NCBI GenBank assembly: GCA_011947345.1
Contig: JAAVTG010000246.1
Location: 1-64,000, forward strand
DNA from: Phytophthora quininea
Lineage: Eukaryota > Oomycota > Peronosporomycetes > Peronosporales > Peronosporaceae
Length of the DNA stretch: 64,000 nucleotides
Reading direction: 5' to 3'
In this document: one piece after another, positions 44,601-54,395 of the stretch
Layout: each line of letters starts with the position of its first letter
Numbering within the stretch: position 1 is the first letter of the stretch
Translations under genes and position numbers: made by a program
Notes under the pieces: generated by a model
Databases searched by the model: none
What the model was told of the DNA's origin: nothing
Seen by the model: the letters and a program-made list of their open reading frames with translations, nothing else

Positions 44601-46388
44601 TGTTCCAAGTCGTAGATGATATTAAACGCCCAATCGCGTACACTATTCGGAAGATGAAGTCGGCGGAGCTCAACTACCCGACGCAGCAGCAAGAACTGTT
44701 AGCTATTGTTCATGCTTTAGCAGCTTTCAGGATCTACTACCTGGACAAGTCACCAATTGTCGAGACGGATCACAAGAGCCTCGAGGGATTGTTCGCGCAG
44801 AAGATGGCGAATCGCCGTCTAGCTCGTTGGTATGGCATCTTGGCAGAGTATCAACCGACACTCTCGTATTTTCCTGGTGCGAAAAACGGAATCGCCGATG
44901 CCCTGAGTCGAAGACCAGACTTGTAACCAGAGATGAAGTTTTCCACGATCTCAGTGTTACCAGTTTAGCTGTGCGTCGCTTGATAGCAGCGAATACCGCT
45001 TGAATTTCCCGATCCTTGATATATGCTGCTTTAATCTTCTTGATCAAATCTCTGTCCGTCGTGACTTCACTGATCTCCATCGTGAAAGATGTATCATCAA
45101 ACTTGAAACCCAAAGCTGAGCGTCAACACCGGAAGAAGTATCGATACTTCACTGAAGGCAATGGATTGCTTTGGTATCAGACACCAGTTGACAACGTTCC
45201 ACGAATTGTCGTACCCACCGATGTGAAGTTGAGGTACGCCATCATCAGCGAGTGTCATGATTCAGGCCATCCTGGTGCAGAACGCACTTACCTGACACTT
45301 GCGCGACGCTGATACTGGTCGAAGATGTTGGCGTCGATCCAGAAGTTTATTGCTGACTGTGAACCATGCCGCCGCAACAAGCCTCAGCCGACGAAGCCAC
45401 CAGGTCTGCTAGAACCACTCAGCATTCCTGATGAAAGATGAGATCCATCTCGATGGACTTCATCACGGACTTACCGCAAACGAAGAACAAACTCGATTTG
45501 GGTTGTTGTGAATCGATTGACCAAGCGATGTCATTTTGTTCCAGCGGCGAAGACTGTTACCGCAGAAGTCGTAGCACAACTCTTCGTCAATCACATTTGG
45601 ATGTTCCACGGCATGCCCACCAACATCGTGTCTGACCGCGACAGAAAGTTTGCGTCCAACTTAGCCAGGCAGAACGGATGAATCGAACGCTTGAAGTGCA
45701 AGATGACTGGGATGATCGCCTTACCAACGAAGAGTTTGCTGTGAACTCGACAGTGAACTCAAGCACGAAAATGGCACTGTTTGTAGCTGATCTGGGATAC
45801 ATCCCGTTGAATTCTTTGCAGCTCGCAGCAGAACTGATTTCCAACGTTCCTGCTAGTCGACAAGGCGTCGAGTTCCACGAACGTCAGGCATCGATACTGC
45901 TACGATACCGGAAACTACTCGCACGAGCTCAAGACCGGATGAAAGATGTCTACGATCACAACCGAAAATAGCAAGAGTTCCGCGTGGGAGATTAAGTGTA
46001 CTTGAGCACTTAGAACCTTGATCCGAAGCACACTGGTCTTCCGGCGTCGTCGAAGTTTGGTCCGAAATGGATCGGCCCATATTCGATCGTTCGCAATTAC
46101 AACCATGCATATGAACTAAACATTCAGTCAGGGGATAAGCTTCATTCTGTGTTCAACATGGGATCCCAGAAACCGTACCAGCAATCGCCAAGGCTATCGC
46201 GCCCACATGATGTTGTCCTTGCGGACGGCAGCATTGGTCAGCTCGTACAACGTTTGCCGGGTAAACGGGTTCGAAGAAAACAAACCCAACTTCTCGTGGA
46301 GTGGGTGGGTGAAGAGAAACCAACCTGGGAGCCGATCGAGAACTTAGCACAAAATCCTGACATGATTGCAGAGTTTGAAACCAACTGA
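41651..46388 (+). mobile_element. Ty3/gypsy chromovirus gamma, gag-pol almost complete
   Basis: Order along plus strand: gag (41,690-42,462, one frame break near 41,930; zinc knuckle CFHCKEPGHIRADC), protease (42,503-43,096; MLLDSGATTIYVS), RT (43,579-44,142; HVTPTFCVRKPIGW, MDLMSAYYQVRM, LPMGVCNAPATMH, FYDDIYIFT), RT thumb/RNase H (44,225-44,926; FLGLTGYVQRFFPEYA, LRTDASKFAVGGVLFQ, DALSRRPDL), integrase zinc domain (45,100-45,400; CHDSGHPGAERTYLTL, CEPCRRNKPQ), core fragments (45,430-45,960) and a C-terminal chromodomain (46,149-46,388; VEWVGEEKPTWEPIENL). Stops occur after TKS at 44,142 and several times in integrase. A segment near 44,973-45,100 is inverted. A 3' LTR in plus orientation was not found. 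Confidence 0.82.
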
Positions 46389-46492
46389 CGCTCAGAGAGA
46401 CGCAAGAAAACCAAGAAACGATGAAAGGGGCTCAAGGCCTACATGTATTGATCAACGTGCCCTCGCTAATTGCGACTCTTCTTGTTGAAACC

Positions 46493-46937
46493 CTACTTCA
46501 ACTTCTTCGAACGCGTGGGACGCGGAAGCGCTGCAAGGTGTATCCCGTAAAGGTGTGTGAGCCAACCCAACTTCTGCAATGGCTCCAACGAACACGGCGG
46601 CTCCTTGTCGACGTTGTACTCGTCATAGATCATGGCTGGATCTTTGGGACCCGTAACCACAAGCGTGATGTAGTGCTTGATGCTGTGCTCTGTTGCGTGA
46701 ACGATGTAATGATCTGGATCAAGCGCGCGCATGGCGTTCCAGTACAGCAGTGGAAGACAGCGAACCCTTTTGAAGCGGCTTGAACAACGCCACATAGTCG
46801 AGAGAAACACGTTCAGCTCGCAGGAAGTTGAGGAAGGCATCGACATCCGTGCCGTCAACACCCTCGGCAAAGTCGTAGCCTTTCGCGAGGCAAAACTTGT
46901 TCCAAAGCTCGCGAGTAGTCAAAATCCGTCCTCCCAA
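46493..46937 (-). pseudogene. Minus-strand remnant resembling a cysteine-protease-like C-terminus
   Basis: Two overlapping minus frames read LTTRELWNKFCLAKGYDFAE, VDAFLNFLRAERVSLDYVAL, then in a shifted frame LDPDHYIVHATEHSIKHYITLVV and AMIYDEYN. The spacing of a His in a beta-hairpin and an acidic DE resembles papain-like folds, but I cannot name the family. It could be the C-terminal half of a protein like the one starting at 54,396. 46,389-46,492 and 46,938-47,032 show nothing. Confidence 0.35.
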
Positions 46938-47032
46938 GGCTGAAGCGAGTTTATGATTCTTAAATGCACCGTAGTCGCGGGTTCCTACACCACCGCAGAA
47001 TCGATTACCTAGTGGTGCCGCTCGCCTCAGTC

Positions 47033-47128
47033 TATATCGAAAATGAAGGAAGCAGGCGAGGTCTTTAAGAGGGCGGCCAAATTGGAAAGTGATGAGGTTG
47101 CCGCCCTCGCAGTTCGGGCAGTTGAGAG
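47033..47128 (-). repeat. LTR gamma copy 2, 3' part (split by hAT insertion)
   Basis: Complement of the end of the 41,413-41,640 LTR (TTGGAAAGTGATGAGGTTGC region), without the 43-bp inverted insertion. It ends in GTTGAGAG (47,121-47,128), which is repeated at 53,560-53,567 on the other side of the hAT element. Confidence 0.78.
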
Positions 47129-47489
47129 CAAGCCAAACACGAGCACTCGTTACACGAGCACAAAAAGGCGGAGCTTGCGCTCGCGCATAACCTCACGAGC
47201 ACGAGTTTCGAGGTTTTTGTTTCCTCCCGTTCAAGTACGAGACACACGAGCACATGAGCGGTTTCCCATGAGCAGTTGCTCGTGTTTCAAGCAGGCGGAA
47301 ATACGCGAGTAGATTTTGCTCGTGTCTTCGATGCTCGATTGGTTAATAATATGATAGACAGTGCAAAGTATCGGCGAAAATTACGTCAAAATGGTTTAAA
47401 CTACGTCACGATCTTGGGGAGGCGCGAGAAGCTCGCAACTCGCCACTCAAGAAGACTCCAAGTCGAGAAGATCTCAAGTTGTTTTACGT

Positions 47490-49820
47490 GGTCCTGTCCG
47501 TCGGGATGAATGCATCAGACCCTCCGGTGGAGGTGAGAGATGCCGTGAAGAACTGGGAACCTATTGGCGGCTTCACACGAATATCGCCCGGTGGAGAATA
47601 CTCGTTCATCGATGACTGGGGTGTTCGCGTTGTCTTCACTGACGACAATCAAGAGAAGAAGGCTTTCATTTGTCTAGCGGACTCGTACTGTCGGATGGGG
47701 AAGAGGGGAGAAATCTCGTGCTTTTGTCCGGTGGAAAAACATCATCTGCTGTGCGGCACCTCAAACGATGGCACCACCTCGAGTCACCGAAGACTGCGAA
47801 AGAGGTGCAGACAAAGCGCAAACGCAATACAGATATTGATCACTTGCGCGAACCAACTTTATACGCACGAAACCCGGCCCGCCTCAACCTTCTACTTGAA
47901 ACACTTCGCATTATCAACAACAATTTGCCGCTTAGGTTGGTGGAGTACGAAGAATCAAGACTAAAAGAGGCCCTCGTGGTGAAGCGGGAGATGCAGTGTA
48001 TCCTCACTGCGGAACGAGTCGGCGAGGCCATAATTGAGATCTACGCTTCTACAAGAAAGGAGGTTGTTGCGTTTTTGGCATCTAATCTGCAGCCGTATCC
48101 TAACTTTACTGTGGTTGCCGACATGTGGACGTGCAAGACCACAGGGCAAAAATTTCTTGGTCTGTGCGTCTACTTAGTTGATTTCGACTGGAAATTCAGA
48201 TCCGTTCTTCTTGGAACGCGAAAATTCGCGCCTGCTTATGGAGATCGAGATGGTGGAATCCAAGCTCCATTTTTATGCTGGATAAAACGCACGTTGGAGG
48301 ACTTTGGATTGACAATGGACAACGTTTACGGTGCTACAAGTGACAAAGGCCCCGATGTCCACAATTTAATGACGAACCGATTGCAGTATCAGTGGGAATG
48401 GTGTATGGCTCATATGTCACATGCAGCTACATGCTCTTCGTGTGGTATGAAAGGTGGCAACCCCAGCAAAACCCCGGTATGAGCTCCTTAATCTCGAAAA
48501 TGAGCAAGACGATCTTTGAAGTGAAGCATGTTGAGGTTACTAGTGATTTGTTTAAAGAGCTTTGCAAAAGCATGACGGATGGAAATGCAACTACTCTTCT
48601 TAGCTATTCGGATGCGCGTTTCCTCAGTGTCACGAAAGCGATGCGACGAGTGTTAGACAAGTGGGAAGCCATCAAAGTTTGGTACAATGAGAGGGCCGTG
48701 AAAGCAGCTCGAGAGCATAAAGCACCCCCAGCCTTTCCACTTGCTGGTGAACATACGACTTTAGTCCAAGTGATGTCCATATTACAGCCGCTAGCAGATC
48801 TCAAGCGTTCATGTCAAGCCGAAGGGCCAACCCAGGTCGACAACTTGATGAAGTTATACAGCATTCACCTAGCTGATCTTGATCTCGAAAAGACCGTTCG
48901 CCATTATCTTTCAACACCGAAGAAGCCTGTCTGGATTCAGCCAAACGAGTTAACACCATTAGCAGCAACAACACGTCAGCTATTGCAAGAAGCACTGGAC
49001 AAGCGCTTTTTATTCGGTACTATGATGAAGCGAAGGTGGCCGACACCTCTTATGTGTTTGAAATGCAGCAAAAACTGCACCCTGTGTTCAAGAGTCCAAG
49101 GCATAATCTTAATGCTGTCATACTAAAAGTTTGTCTGCAGCGTGGATACAATGGACTCACAGCTTGCGCTAAAAGAGAGAAGGTTCATCAGCGCATTCGT
49201 GACCAGCTTCGGAATTTGCTTGAGCGAGTAGCCGACCCGCATGACATGTCTGATCCGACGCCAAGTTTGGTACCGGTTTATTACGACGAGTTGGAGGAGA
49301 TGTTCGCGCCAGGAAGCACTAGGCCGCAAACGCAGCCAACTAATCACTTTCAGAGACGCCTCGACGAAGAAATGGACAGGTGGATGAACGGTCCCATTGA
49401 GCCTGTCCGTTTTTCAAACAACAAACCGGAATCTGTGCTTTCGTTTTGGGAGAGAATTGAGCGTCAAGGGGACTACCGCCTCCTGCCAAAAGCGGTAAAA
49501 GTGCTTTTGCCATTCCAATGTCATCTTGTCAGATCGAGAGAGATTTTAGTGTCAGCGGAAACATGGTAACTGCTCAACGCACCAGTCTCTCTCAGCACAA
49601 TATTGACATGTGCTCCTTCTTGAATAGGAACCGGGAATTTATTGATCTGCTGCAGTGTGAGCAAATTCCTCGTGGACAACACAGTCAGCACACCCCATCA
49701 TGTTTTTCATTTCCGCTCGATGCTGACCCCGACATTTACGTGGATATGGATGGCATAATGGACGACAGGATGGCTAACTTTGTTTCGAGTGCCTCACTAT
49801 ATGAAGAGCAAAAGGAATAG
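47490..49820 (+). CDS. hAT transposase (BED finger, DDE core, dimerisation domain)
   Basis: N-terminal BED-like finger traces (KAFICLA, then AVRHLKRWHH). RNase H-fold core: NFTVVADMWTCKTTGQKFLG with the first Asp, YGATSDKGPDVHNL with the second, CMAHMSHAAT at the insertion-domain start. Then LLSYSDARFLSVTKAMRRVL, LKRSCQAEGPTQVD, VCLQRGYNGLTAC. C-terminal hAT dimerisation region: LSFWERIERQGDYRLLPKA, then in a shifted frame CQIERDFSVSGNMVTAQRTS and LNRNREFIDL. Frame changes near 47,680, 48,480, 49,020 and 49,530 split it; some may be introns, but I could not place all of them. The end at 49,820 is a stop after YEEQKE. Confidence 0.75.
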
Positions 49821-49989
49821 ATCTAAGCTATACTAGCTTCAGCTGTCAATTGCGTCGGAGCAGTATCCGCGATACTTCACTTGTTGTAGCGTACTGCGAT
49901 TTTAGACGAGCCGCAACTGGTCTGTGCAGACGCAGTCGCTTGATATGACGATGAACTGTGCCGGCATTACGGGCCACTCCAAGACGGAA

Positions 49990-50990
49990 TCCGGCAAGTT
50001 GCTTGCCTTCGCGCTGCCAACGATCGAAACGAGTTTTGCCAAGCTCAACAAATCTTTAACCTGCTCGTGCGCGTGAGCAGGTGCAGCAAATTCATGACGA
50101 GATGCATCGCGTGGCTGCGCATCTTCGTACCGTCGCCGTCGTGGAAGGTGTATCGTACAGCACTCGGCCATCGTGTCGCGCTCTGAGAAGTCCCAAGTCT
50201 TCTCCATGAACTCGTAAACGCCCCGTGGCATCCGATAGTTCGCTCTTCCGAGCGAGCATTCGTCCTTTGATGATTTCGCGATGGCAGTCACATGATAATG
50301 GCAAACAACACGATTTCGGTTTGAGCTGCGGCAATGAGTTTTTGCCGTTGAGCAGCATCACGGAATGTGGCATCCACCACCACGCGATCGCCTTGACGCA
50401 AATGCTTCGCACTCTAGGTCAAAATCACTTCGTACGTGCGTTGCGTCATTTCCGGGAATACAGTCCTTCTTCATAGCTACCGGCGCCCTTGGGTTTGGAG
50501 TCGCCTTCATCTGCTACAGCAGCTTGGATATCTGCGATTTCCTTGAGGATCGCACCTGATCGCAGCCACACCAACGTATTGTCCGAGTCTGCTAGCATTT
50601 TAGCCAAATTGGACTTGCCACTGGCCGGCAGACCGCCCACAAGAATCATACATGGACGTTGAGCCGGCGGACTTGACAGTTCCAGAGCCACCAACCAGCA
50701 GGAATGCGCTCGCTGGTTCTCCATCGCTCGGGTTGCAGCAGATAACGTTGAGTCCATGACACGGAAGCCACTGATCTTGGCACGCACGACCGGTACGCCG
50801 CGTAAAACTCACACAACTCAGCGTTTTCCGGCGCGTTTTGCAGTGCTTTCAAACGGTACTTGTGCTGCAAAAACCTAGCAAGGTCGAGGCGCCCTTTGCG
50901 CCAAACATCCAGGACCAGGAACGCAAAGTGGATCAGGAAGTCCAGGGCGTGATAATGCTAGCTACCAGCCAGTTTTCCCGCAGTTCTTAA
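49990..50990 (-). pseudogene. Bacterial-type phosphotransferase/P-loop kinase remnant inside hAT
   Basis: Minus-strand frames contain HALDFLIHFAFLVLDVWRKG, RLDLARFLQHKYRLK, NAELCEFYAAYR, then in a shifted frame VRAKISGFRV, MILVGGLPASGKSNLAKML with a Walker A GxxxxGKS, and after another shift GDRVVVDATFRDAAQRQKL, CDCHREIIKGRML and ARKSELSDAT. This order is that of bacterial proteins joining an aminoglycoside-phosphotransferase-like domain (COG2187) to a small P-loop kinase (COG0645, AAA_33). At least four frame breaks and stops. Phage and bacterial homologues exist; an oomycete nuclear copy may be of horizontal origin or an old host gene captured by the transposon. The call rests on pattern memory. 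Confidence 0.62.
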
Positions 50991-51057
50991 ATCCGAAGTC
51001 ATCGATGCCGTGTCGTCGCCTGCATCCATCGTTCCATCCAGGTGATACTTGTTGTCA

Positions 51058-51983
51058 TTACCTTAAGGCGGCGTCGACTGCAACAACTGCAGGATCCAAT
51101 GCTTCCAACATATCCTCTTCATCGAAAACGCCTGGATTCACACGGTGCATGCATTGCTGACAGCACCGATTGCGACTAAGCTCTTCAACAACAAGCCTCC
51201 GCTTCATCCAACTGCAAGCAATTACCGCAGACCACGCGGACACATAAGTGGCAGAAGAAGTCGCGGCGGAAGAAGTAAAAGCGCATTGAGCAAAGGAAGC
51301 TTAGTCTTACATTTATGTCAGCATGCACTATACAAGAAAACGTGGAGCCCTGGATTTTCAGCGTCTTTGCTTCAGCATTTTTGTCTACCACAGTGGGGCA
51401 GCAGCAAGTTTTTTTTTCCATGCCCAGCCCAGCAGATAGTGGATTAGGAACGAACATCGTATCGCTGTGCTGAGGCTTCCGCCCCCTTTGCAACCTGCTG
51501 TTGAATCTGAGCTGAAAGACCACGTAGACCCATTCTCCGGCCGCGATAATTGCCGCTCCGCCCCACTGACCCACGGATAGGTCTTTGTCGAGCACTCGCC
51601 CGGTTCTCTCTTGACGTATTGCTAATACTCGATATGTCTTCCATCGTAGCACTGGTAGGACATCCATCTTGCTCTTCTTTAATTGTGTCTTGCACTCGCT
51701 TTGAGCGTGAACCAATGCCTCCTCATTCTACGCTGAGCCCTGCGGTCTTCTTCAGACAGATCGTCATCCTCCTCCTCATCTGTATCTGCTTGTTGGCTGG
51801 ATCTAGCTCTGTTTTCGTGGACAATGAGTGGCTCCTGCGGCAATGCATGATTAACAGCGTCGCGAACTGTAGCAATAATCGACTGAATACTGCTTTCGAC
51901 GGACTGCTTGACTTCAGTTGCCGCTGATGCATTAACAACGGATGGTCTTCTTTGGCGCTCGTCAAGAACTCTTCCCAATTCAA
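51058..51983 (-). pseudogene. Cys-rich zinc-finger gene fragment inside hAT
   Basis: Minus-strand frames: TEVKQSVESSIQSIIATVR, an acidic DTDEEEDDDLSEEDRRAQRR, a Ser/Arg-rich stretch, and a terminal part with FFCHLCVRVVCGNC, then in another frame NRCCQQCMHRVNPGVFDE and LEALDPAVVAVDAALR to a stop at 51,058. The paired CxxC groups suggest a zinc-binding domain somewhat like FYVE or RING halves. Intron-like gaps and frame changes separate the pieces. Family not identified. Confidence 0.4.
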
Positions 51984-51989
51984 TCCCCG

Positions 51990-53410
51990 CTAAATCAGCA
52001 AACTGTTGACACTCAAACTCCCCGTGAAAGGTAGCCGCACGACTTTGAGATCCACCTGCCTGGCTACTTCATCTTTAACAAATGCCGTCAGCTTATTTTC
52101 AATTGCATCTGTATTCGAGGGTTCCTCTTGTGAGCGGAGTCGGCGTAGCTGAAGTTGCTCTCGTAGGATAGACAAAGCATCTGCTTGGCGTTGAACTTGA
52201 AGGTTCACATCTGCACGAGCGGCATTGACAACTTCCTGCATCCGCAATTCAGCTTGACGAACGAGCCGGGTTGTCTCTTGCATAACAAGTTGCTGAATAT
52301 CTTCGGTGAATGTTTCGTGTAACGGGAGATTGGAATCAAGCTGAAGCTGAATTTCCTGTTGAATCTGCTTGAACCGAAGGTCAAACGACTGCTCCAGCCG
52401 ATGCTCTAAATTCGATACAGATGTGTCAACAAGTTTGTGCACAAGTTCATCAACGTTCTTGTCAATGAGCCTTTCATTGTCGTTGCGTGAATCCAGCTTG
52501 ATAGCAAGCAGCTCATCAAGACGGTGTTCCAACTCGGTTCCAACCCGAGTCTCCATAGCTCTGGCAGATTTATTCACGAGCTGTTCCACATCTTTGGAAG
52601 GGTTGGGACCTAGGCGAGACGTAAGTTGCTCTTCAATTTGCTGCTGCACATGAGCGGTCACCTCCTTAAAACTAGCGTCGAACTTGGTGTGTACACTCTG
52701 CTCAAGTTCTTTGGCTCCTTCGGCATGAGCTTGAAGAGCGGACTGCGCTTCTCGCTGAACTCCCTGAATTGTCTGATCAAGCTTTTCGTTAAATTCTCCC
52801 TCAGATTGCGCCCACAAATCTGCTTGTAGTTCTTGTAGGAGAGTAGTCTGCTGTTGAAGTGTGGATCGAATGGGTGCCAACTCTCCTTGAAACTCTTGGA
52901 CCATGACCAGCTGCCTGTTGGCCAGCTCTTTCAACCGGACTCTGCATAGCCCTGGACCGCCACTAGTGCTGCCTGTTGTGCTTGATTGAGTCCCTCCTAT
53001 TGGTACTTCAGCATCACATGTTCACCAGCGAGGGCTTGCGCTTGAACCAAAAAGCGCTCGACAAGATTTGCTAAGCGGTCTTCTGCTTCTGGAACAAGCT
53101 GGATCCTAGTTGAAGTAGTGGTCACCAAAATATTCTCGTCAGGTACCTCAACGATTGCAGTCACGACGTCAGCTGCTTGGCGACCCTGCAGTATAGCTCG
53201 CGCAGTGTCTTGTGAAGCAGCTCGTGCAGCAGCTGCCTGCAATCGGGTCACCACCATGTTGGTCTTGCTGGACGGCGGATTTGGTCTTTTGGTCGTGCTG
53301 GACGGTGGATTTGGTCTCCGGCTTCTCAGGATCGTGAAATATTTCATGCGAATAACAGCCAATCCTAAAACGTGTTGTTTTAACCAGTGATCTGGCCCAA
53401 ACACGAGCAC
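51990..53410 (-). CDS. Long coiled-coil protein inside hAT, frame-broken
   Basis: First part (53,410-52,997): SRRPNPPSSTTKRPNPPSSK, VTRLQAAAARAASQDTA, LANLVERFLVQAQALAGEH, ending in a stop after MLKYQ. Second part (about 52,960-51,990): LANRQLVMVQEFQGELAPI, then over 250 residues of heptad-rich Gln/Glu/Leu sequence (HAEGAKELEQSVHTKFDASF, LVDTSVSNLEHRLEQSF). One stop and one frame shift lie between the parts. It is a structural or scaffold-type protein by sequence; no domain recognised. Its presence within the hAT boundaries suggests an accessory or captured gene. Confidence 0.5.
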
Positions 53411-53559
53411 TTCTAGTGAAGTGGCAAAAGTGTGGCCGGTTCCCCTCTCAAAGCGATCAGTGAGGTTGAAGCAAAAACCTCGAGAAACATGCTCGTGGGG
53501 TTTTAAGTCTCCCGAGGTTTTGAAGGAAACTGTTTCATCACCGCTTCGTGGTAGGCTTG

Positions 53560-53665
53560 GTTGAGAGCTTTGCTCCCACGAACTCCCTTCTCTGCATATT
53601 TACTAAAATGTTCTAATAATTACAATCCTAGCCAAAACGCAAGTAACTGCTAAGTACCCGTTACA
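53560..53665 (-). repeat. LTR gamma copy 2, 5' part (other side of hAT)
   Basis: On the minus strand it starts TGTAACGGGTACTTAGCAG at 53,665 and runs to GAGCAAAGCTCTCAAC. It matches the start of the LTR at 41,413. The bases just outside (minus strand GGGATGGGTGAG, 53,666-53,677) are purine-rich, as a polypurine tract would be, so this could be a 3' LTR of a minus-oriented element whose body is lost. Confidence 0.75.
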
Positions 53666-53726
53666 CTCACCCATCCCGCAAGAGCCGTCCGTAGGTGCTT
53701 GTCGTCCTCGCCAGCCATTTCGGAAT

Positions 53727-54389
53727 TTGCTCAGTAGGTGGCTGCTGGTCGGGACTGACCCCAAAGTGCCTTGTTTTCGTATGACGCTTGGCACGGGAGG
53801 GGCTGTTGCCTCTATGAGGCTACCGCCAGTAGCTGCTATGATCGACCGGGCTGCCGACCAAGGGGTCCAAGTGCCGTCGCTCGAAGGAAGAGCGGCGGCT
53901 GACCAAGACTTTGGCCTCATACCTGACCTCCTCACTGCTGCTGGCTTGCTGGGTTCTCCCCAGCCGCACCAACGCTACTGTCGGCCGACGAGGATATTCT
54001 CGGCGGCCTCACGTTGGAGGAGCTTGAGGAAATCTTGCCTCAGCACTCCCAAGTCCCTGCCCGCTTCGACGCTCCCTGGGCCTCCCAAGAGGCGACTCTG
54101 CTTCCTCGAGATGCTGTACTGGCGCGTGCTGTTCCGATGGCTTATCCGCTGCGTGGATGGTGTGTCGTCTTCGGTCGTTCCACGCGCAACCTCGGTTGAG
54201 GAACCGGTGCAAGCGGCTTCTTCATCTGCATCGACGTCGAGTGCGATGGTGCCCCCGGCTGCCAGGAAGACGACTTCCAGGGTGATCCGTCCTACTCGTG
54301 CGTGTGCTGAGGATGGTGCAACGATGTCGGGGATCCCTGCTGATGAGATAGCCGACCTGTACCCGACGTACAACTTGCTTCGAAATTAA
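53727..54389 (+). CDS. Uncharacterised element-type ORF, acidic and Ser/Ala-rich
   Basis: Plus-strand frames with LLSADEDILGGLTLEELEEI (about 53,975-54,030, neighbouring frame) followed by EEPVQAASSSASTSSAMVP and PADEIADLYPTYNLLRN up to a stop at 54,389, seven bases before the next ORF. No domain recognised. It may be the 5' part of the 54,396 gene, separated by a frame break. Confidence 0.35.
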   Translation: MLSRWLLVGTDPKVPCFRMTLGTGGAVASMRLPPVAAMIDRAADQGVQVPSLEGRAAADQDFGLIPDLLTAAGLLGSPQPHQRYCRPTRIFSAASRWRSLRKSCLSTPKSLPASTLPGPPKRRLCFLEMLYWRVLFRWLIRCVDGVSSSVVPRATSVEEPVQAASSSASTSSAMVPPAARKTTSRVIRPTRACAEDGATMSGIPADEIADLYPTYNLLRN

Positions 54390-54395
54390 GTCGCT

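Larger units (their letters stand above)
47129..53559 (+). mobile_element. hAT transposon, 6.43 kb, with 8-bp target duplication
   Basis: The 8-bp direct repeat GTTGAGAG flanks the element on both sides, the size hAT transposases make. Left end CAAGCCAAACACG and right end (complement) CAAGCCTACCACG match at 11 of 13 positions, giving short terminal inverted repeats. CACGAGCA is repeated six times near the left end (47,138; 47,153; 47,194; 47,245; inverted at 47,278 and 47,318) and at 53,402 and, inverted, 53,490 near the right end. These are typical subterminal transposase sites. The split LTR halves outside align to one continuous LTR. Plus-strand transposase occupies the left part; the right 3.7 kb carries other coding material on the minus strand. 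Confidence 0.82.
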
